Below are positions 6,138 to 9,483 of a stretch of 9,483 nt of DNA, one piece after another. Origin of the DNA: DASXRU01 sp039933315 (GTDB lineage: Bacteria > Acidobacteriota > Blastocatellia > Pyrinomonadales > Pyrinomonadaceae); assembly GCA_039933315.1 (NCBI GenBank), contig JBDTOI010000156.1:1-9483 (forward strand), written 5' to 3'. The position numbers and the translations under genes are program-made. Position 1 is the first letter of the stretch; the number at the start of each line of letters is the position of its first letter. Below the pieces are notes generated by a model that was not told where the DNA came from, made no database searches, and saw nothing but the letters and a program-made list of their open reading frames with translations.

Positions 6138-7643
6138 CTACCCGAGTATTCCAAATTCGCCGCCGCGTATAGCCAAGGCAATCTTTTCAATATCACCGGA
6201 AAGAGCGCGATCCTCGGTAAGACGTGGGACATGCCCGCGGATGATTTCGTAGGCTTGTTTGACGCCGCGCCCCGGTTGCAGCGGCGCGCGATACTCCAGG
6301 CCTTCCGCCGCTGTCAGCAGTTCGATCGCGATCGCGTACTCGGCATTTGTGACAATGCTGCGCAGCTTGGTGGCGGCGGTCATGCCCATCGAGACGTGAT
6401 CTTCTTTGCCGCCTGAGGTGGGCAGGTTATCAATGCTCGCTGGATGCGCCAGGATCTTCATTTCGCTCAGCAGCGCCACGGCCGTGACCTGCGCAATCAT
6501 ATAGCCGGAAGATGTGCCCGCATGCGAAGTCAGGAAGGGCGGCAAACCCTCGTTGAGATCGGGATTGACCAGTCGCTCGGTGCGCCGTTCGCTAATGCCG
6601 GCGAGGTCGGTCAGAGCTATCGCGGCGTAATCCAGCACCTGCGCGACCGGGGCGCCATGAAAGTTTCCTCCCGACAGCACTTCGTCAGTCTCCGCGAATA
6701 CCACCGGGTTATCCGTGACGCTGGCAGTCTCGGTCTCGACCACACTCCGTGCATGACGCAGCGCGTCGCGCACGGCGCCGTGCACCTGCGGCATACATCG
6801 CAAACTGTACGCGTCCTGCACTCGCGGATCGTTCCGCAAATGTGACTCGCGAATCTGGCTGTCCCGCAAAAGCTCTCGCAGGTGTGCGGCCGCTTCGATT
6901 TGACCGGGATGGGGGCGTGCTTGATGCAGCCGCTCATCAAAAGGAACGGGAGTGCCGCGCAAAGCCTCGAGCGTCATAGCTCCCGCAACATCAGCAATCC
7001 GCGAAAGTCTTTCCGCCCTCTCCAGCGCCAGGCCGCCGACAGCACACATCGCCTGCGTGCCGTTTAAGAGGGCCAGACCCTCCTTGGCTTCGAGGTGCAG
7101 TGGTTCAATGTCGGCGCGGCGCAAAGCATCAGCCCCCGGCATGCGCGCGCCCTCGTAAAAGGCTTCACCTTCGCCAATTACCGTCAGTGCCAGGTGAGCC
7201 AGAGGCGCCAGGTCGCCGCTGGCGCCGACTGACCCTTTCTCCGGAATAAACGGCGATACACCGCGCTCCAGCATCGCTATCAGCGTGTCGATCACGATCG
7301 GACGCGCGCCGCTGTAACCCAGCGCCAGCACATTAGCGCGCAGCAACAGCATGGCACGGCTTTCCGCTTCAGACAGAGGTGGGCCAACGCCGCAAGCTGT
7401 GCTGCGAACCAAGTTCAGTTGTAGTTGACGAAGATCGCTGGGAGGAACATGAACATCGGAGAGTCGCCCGAAGCCTGTGTTCACGCCATAGACTATGCGG
7501 CCTTCGGCAAGGATCTTTTCCACTACGCGGCGAGATTGGGTCGCGCGCTCGCGGGCCCGGCTGGAAAGAGAGACCTGCCCTTCCCCGTAAGCGACCCGGG
7601 CAATTAGTTCTAAAGGCAGTTTCTGGCCGTCAAGTTCAAGCAT
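6138..7643 (-). CDS. hutH: Histidine ammonia-lyase homologue (MIO enzyme) with altered active-site residue
   Basis: This encodes 501 residues from the ATG complementary to 7641-7643; the frame extends upstream only through repeat DNA. HutH removes ammonia from L-histidine to give urocanate using an MIO group formed from Ala-Ser-Gly, here at 141-143 in G-S-V-G-A-S-G-D-L-A-P. By recalled Pseudomonas putida numbering, one higher than here over most of the length, the active site is conserved: Tyr52 (Tyr53), Asn194 (Asn195), Gln276, Tyr279, Arg282, Phe328, and Glu414 in K-E-D-H-V-S-M. The exception is Thr82 in R-S-T-A-C-G-V-G, where HALs have His83 in S-H-A. Specificity may therefore differ, or activity be reduced. 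No hutU/I/G lies nearby. The DUF2270 gene is 83 bp upstream on the same strand, separated by a hairpin repeat that abuts the start codon; no Shine-Dalgarno is visible. Membership of the aromatic amino acid lyase family is very secure. Histidine as substrate is less so. Confidence 0.93.
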   Translation of the reverse strand: MLELDGQKLPLELIARVAYGEGQVSLSSRARERATQSRRVVEKILAEGRIVYGVNTGFGRLSDVHVPPSDLRQLQLNLVRSTACGVGPPLSEAESRAMLLLRANVLALGYSGARPIVIDTLIAMLERGVSPFIPEKGSVGASGDLAPLAHLALTVIGEGEAFYEGARMPGADALRRADIEPLHLEAKEGLALLNGTQAMCAVGGLALERAERLSRIADVAGAMTLEALRGTPVPFDERLHQARPHPGQIEAAAHLRELLRDSQIRESHLRNDPRVQDAYSLRCMPQVHGAVRDALRHARSVVETETASVTDNPVVFAETDEVLSGGNFHGAPVAQVLDYAAIALTDLAGISERRTERLVNPDLNEGLPPFLTSHAGTSSGYMIAQVTAVALLSEMKILAHPASIDNLPTSGGKEDHVSMGMTAATKLRSIVTNAEYAIAIELLTAAEGLEYRAPLQPGRGVKQAYEIIRGHVPRLTEDRALSGDIEKIALAIRGGEFGILG

Positions 7644-7650
7644 GATGAAA

Positions 7651-7740
7651 GCAGTAGGCAGAAGGCGGTAGGCAGTAAGCAGAAGGCAGCAGCCAGCAAA
7701 CCCGATCCGTGCTTTCTGCCTACTGCCTACTGCCTTCTGT
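7651..7740. repeat. Palindromic heptamer repeat element 2
   Basis: Inverted 30-nt arms at 7658-7687 and 7711-7740 match at about 27 positions across a 23-nt loop. Each arm is four heptamers such as GCAGAAG or GCAGTAG plus two bases, and the left side extends to six units from 7651. The outer end supplies the last four codons and the TAG stop (7727-7729) of the DUF2270 gene, and the other end stops 7 bp before the hutH start. On the minus-strand transcript the hairpin would lie between the two genes and directly in front of hutH. Confidence 0.9.
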
Positions 7741-8692
7741 CCCTCTCCGGTGTTTCGCTGATATCGATCTTTTTGAACTCGCCGGTTGTTCCGCCGCTGG
7801 TGCGCACACGATGTCGCGCTCGTTTGGTGCGGCGCACGGTGCGCCGGCTGGTATTTGCCGCCGCGCGGGTCCAACTGCTGACGCGCTGCAACGGGTGCAG
7901 AGACAACTCGTGCCGCGGCAGGACTTCACCGGTGGCTTCACGCAGCTTGATAGTCCCAATAGCAAAGATCGCAACTCCGGCATTGAAAAGGAACCCTATA
8001 GTGAAGACCAGCCAGCCCGGAACTAGCCCGACCCTGGCCCTTTGAATGAAGATGTCAAAGTTGTAGGCCGGATCAGGATGAAGATAGACCTTCAAGTTCC
8101 AACTCAAAGCCAGGAGCGCGAAAATCCATAAATAGTTGCGGCGCAAACGCCTGCCCACCGCTTCCCATTCACTGATCGTAAAGTGTGGCGTGATCATATC
8201 GGACGCCAGATGTGTGGCCCATTCTTCATCGGGAGGCAGGGTTTCGGGCGCCAGCAATTGCGCAAAGTATCCCGTCTCCAGCACCCGCACGCGACTGGAC
8301 CATATCTCGTAATAGCGATAACGGCGTGCTTCCATTAACAGAAAGATGGCCACCAATACTGAATTAATGGGAATAACGAAATGCGGATTAGTTGGAGAGC
8401 TGAAGGCGAATGATAGCGTGGCGCCGGCGGTAATTACGGCCCAGTTCGTGGTCGTGTCGAGCCGGTTGCGCCAGGTATTGGATCGCTGAATCTCCCCGCG
8501 ATAGAAATGGACCATCGCGGCGTTGAACTCCGCCGGCGAGAAGCGTCGCATGATTGCCGACGGAGATTGGGCTGCGGCTCGGTCGGTAGTTTGCTCGGGC
8601 GGAGGGGGCTGAGCCGGGCGCAGTCGGCCGCTGGTAGGTTCGCCGGATAAAGGGCCGCTTACTCTTTGCCTGGGATCTCGATTCGTAGCCAT
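7727..8692 (-). CDS. DUF2270 family membrane protein
   Basis: This encodes 321 residues from the ATG complementary to 8690-8692. The N-terminal ~50 residues are polar and proline-rich. The domain follows with F-Y-R-G-E, R-S-N-T-W-R-N-R-L-D-T-T-T-N-W-A-V-I and T-A-G-A-T-L-S-F-A-F, which I recognise as the DUF2270 pattern. Four hydrophobic segments are visible, two before and two after a polar stretch containing R-V-L-E-T-G-Y-F. The C-terminus is strongly basic (T-R-R-A-like runs of Arg) and cytoplasmic if the usual positive-inside rule holds. Function is unknown for the family. A GTG at 8788 has a better Shine-Dalgarno (GAGGTG) and would add 32 residues with three cysteines. The ATG was chosen because an extended -10 motif lies between the two starts and the extension is unlike the domain. 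The last four codons and stop come from repeat element 2. Confidence 0.85.
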   Translation of the reverse strand: MATNRDPRQRVSGPLSGEPTSGRLRPAQPPPPEQTTDRAAAQSPSAIMRRFSPAEFNAAMVHFYRGEIQRSNTWRNRLDTTTNWAVITAGATLSFAFSSPTNPHFVIPINSVLVAIFLLMEARRYRYYEIWSSRVRVLETGYFAQLLAPETLPPDEEWATHLASDMITPHFTISEWEAVGRRLRRNYLWIFALLALSWNLKVYLHPDPAYNFDIFIQRARVGLVPGWLVFTIGFLFNAGVAIFAIGTIKLREATGEVLPRHELSLHPLQRVSSWTRAAANTSRRTVRRTKRARHRVRTSGGTTGEFKKIDISETPERDRRQ

Positions 8693-8749
8693 TAGCGATG
8701 CGAAATTCTGAAATAAACCATCTGGCGGGTGGCCGCAGTAGCGTTCCAG

Positions 8750-8758
8750 ATAATAGCA
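8750..8758 (-). promoter_or_regulatory. Possible extended -10 promoter for the DUF2270 gene
   Basis: The minus strand reads TGCTATTAT (complement of 8750-8758), an extended -10 with five of six bases of TATAAT. No good -35 is present. Transcription would start near 8743, about 50 nt before the ATG at 8692 and downstream of the alternative GTG at 8788. Confidence 0.35.
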
Positions 8759-8813
8759 CGCGCAAACATTGAACGCTTGATCTTTCACGCGGGCACCTCA
8801 AAAAAGCCCTTCC

Positions 8814-8842
8814 TTGACACGCTTATTTTGCGTCCCTATAGT
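8814..8842 (+). promoter_or_regulatory. Near-consensus sigma-70 promoter of tadA
   Basis: TTGACA (8814-8819) is a perfect -35, and TATAGT (8837-8842) matches five of six -10 bases with an ideal 17-bp spacer. The expected start of transcription, about 8848-8850, falls right at the GTG start codon at 8851, leaving no room for a ribosome-binding site. Confidence 0.75.
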
Positions 8843-8850
8843 TCAACTCT

Positions 8851-9348
8851 GTGTTGTTTGACACTAAGATTTCTACATTGCCATCTGCGCAACAGCGAGC
8901 CGATGAACGCTGGATGCGTGAAGCTCTGGCCGCGGCGCGCGAAGCCCGGGAACGCGATGAAGTGCCGATTGGAACCTGCGTTGTAATTGGATCCGAGTTG
9001 CTGGCGGTGGCCGGAAACCTGACGCGGACGGAATGTGACCCCACCGCGCATGCCGAGATGGTCGCTCTGCGCGCCGCGGCTCACAAGCTGGGCAATTATC
9101 GTCTGACGGGCGCGGTGGTTTATTCAACTATAGAGCCGTGCGCCATGTGCGCGGGCGCCTTGATTCAAGCGCGGGTGCAGCGGCTGGTTTATGGCGCTCG
9201 TGATGAGAAGGCGGGCGCGGTAGAGTCCAACTTCAGGATTTGTGACGCCCCGGCGTTGAATCATCGAATTGAAGTTGTGACCGGCGTGCTGGGGGATGAA
9301 TGCCGCGCGCTGATGCAGGAGTTCTTCAAGGCAAGAAGGTCGACATAA
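8851..9348 (+). CDS. tadA: tRNA-specific adenosine deaminase
   Basis: This encodes 165 residues. TadA deaminates the wobble adenosine A34 of tRNA-Arg(ACG) to inosine, which is essential in most bacteria. The zinc site is complete: H67-A-E69 with the catalytic Glu, and P96-C97-A-M-C100. The N-terminal helix D-E-R-W-M-R-E-A-L-A-A-A-R-E-A (18-32) and V-P-I-G (38-41) are typical, as are Y-G-A-R-D-E-K-A-G-A and the C-terminal E-C-R-A-L-M-Q-E-F-F helix. The GTG at 8851 gives about 17 residues before the conserved helix. It has no Shine-Dalgarno and coincides with the predicted transcription start, so a leaderless mRNA is likely unless translation begins later, for example at ATG 8914, which would cut into the first helix. 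tRNA-Ser follows about 85 bp downstream on the same strand, separated by a terminator. Confidence 0.95.
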   Translation: MLFDTKISTLPSAQQRADERWMREALAAAREARERDEVPIGTCVVIGSELLAVAGNLTRTECDPTAHAEMVALRAAAHKLGNYRLTGAVVYSTIEPCAMCAGALIQARVQRLVYGARDEKAGAVESNFRICDAPALNHRIEVVTGVLGDECRALMQEFFKARRST

Positions 9349-9425
9349 GGCAAGAGTAAAAAGGTAAAAGGAAAAAATGAGGAGCGGCCCGCCGCTTTTT
9401 GCCTTTTTACTTTTACCTTTGCCTT
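9347..9425. repeat. Palindromic heptamer repeat element 3
   Basis: A purine-rich left arm (from AAGGCAA at 9347-9353) and a pyrimidine-rich right arm (9397-9425, ending TTGCCTT) form an imperfect inverted pair. The right arm splits into heptamers TTTTGCC, TTTTTAC, TTTTACC and TTTGCCT plus one base. The centre holds a GC-rich hairpin. The element begins on the last two bases of the tadA stop codon and ends 7 bp before tRNA-Ser. Confidence 0.75.
9383..9407 (+). terminator. Rho-independent terminator after tadA
   Basis: AGCGG (9383-9387) and CCGCT (9392-9396) pair across CCCG, extendable by two G-T pairs and an A-T pair. T-runs follow at 9396-9400 and 9403-9407. It sits 35 bp after the tadA stop and inside repeat element 3. 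Confidence 0.65.
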
Positions 9426-9432
9426 GTATTTC

Positions 9433-9483
9433 GGAGAGGTCGCATAGTGGCTTAGTGCACCGGTCTCGAAAACCGGAGTGGGG
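9433..9483 (+). tRNA. tRNA-Ser (anticodon CGA), 5' part, truncated by window edge
   Basis: GGAGAGG (9433-9439) is the 5' acceptor strand typical of tRNA-Ser. GCA...TGC forms the D stem around AGTGGCTTAG. CCGGT-CTCGAAA-ACCGG forms a perfect anticodon arm whose loop holds CGA, reading UCG serine codons. The sequence then enters AGTGGGG, consistent with the long variable arm of tRNA-Ser, where the window ends. The T arm and 3' acceptor strand are not visible. Confidence 0.92.

Noticed and set aside
971..6335. Two GCGATCGC octamers (971-978, 6328-6335), the cyanobacterial HIP1 word
   Set aside because: Two copies in 9.5 kb is slightly above chance but not HIP1-like abundance, and both lie in GC-rich coding DNA.
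7425..7645. Plus-strand frames opposite hutH and opposite the DUF2270 gene
   Set aside because: Shadows of strongly supported minus-strand genes, with no motifs or ribosome-binding sites.
7644..7874. 77-residue N-terminal extension of HutH
   Set aside because: It is translated from the palindromic repeat and the antisense of the DUF2270 gene. The family starts at M-L-E-L-D-G.

Overview
The window looks like a chromosomal stretch from an Acidobacteriota bacterium, probably near Blastocatellia/Pyrinomonadales. That placement is an inference from gene content: an ECF sigma factor of the Sigma70_ECF type lying 2 nt upstream of a membrane Ser/Thr kinase with a TolB/WD40-like sensor, a small secreted protein with a P-x-G-E-Y motif, a large secreted protein resembling the N-terminus of acidobacterial FG-GAP proteins, and intergenic repeats built from heptanucleotides. 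No plasmid, phage, IS transposase or CRISPR signal was seen.

Layout. (1) 1-1026, minus: N-terminal 342 residues of a large secreted protein that runs off the left edge. A 154-bp palindromic repeat sits in frame inside it. (2) 1343-1783, minus: small secreted protein. The spacers upstream of genes 1 and 2 share a conserved element about 50 bp before each start codon, and both also carry a plus-directed GGCAGCTACAATC motif. (3) 2123-5586, plus: ECF sigma factor and Ser/Thr kinase, almost certainly one operon. (4) 5656-6066, plus: collapsed second kinase paralogue, keeping the N-terminal segment, a membrane helix and the start of a sensor domain but lacking the kinase domain. (5) 6138-7643, minus: histidine ammonia-lyase homologue with every recognised active-site residue except the His83 equivalent, which is Thr. 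(6) 7727-8692, minus: DUF2270 membrane protein upstream of hutH. (7) 8851-9348, plus: tadA, with a near-consensus promoter so close that its mRNA may be leaderless. (8) 9433-9483, plus: start of tRNA-Ser(CGA), cut by the right edge.

The most distinctive pattern is a set of three repeats with different sequences but the same design. Each is a pair of inverted arms of about 29-31 nt, and each arm is about four degenerate heptamers. One lies in frame in a coding sequence, one supplies the end of the DUF2270 gene and abuts the hutH start codon, and one begins on the tadA stop codon. The second strong observation is the His-to-Thr change in the HutH active site.

The sigma factor and kinase probably form a signalling pair. 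tadA and tRNA-Ser are housekeeping. No functional link between hutH and its neighbours is evident, and hutU, hutI and hutG are not in the window.
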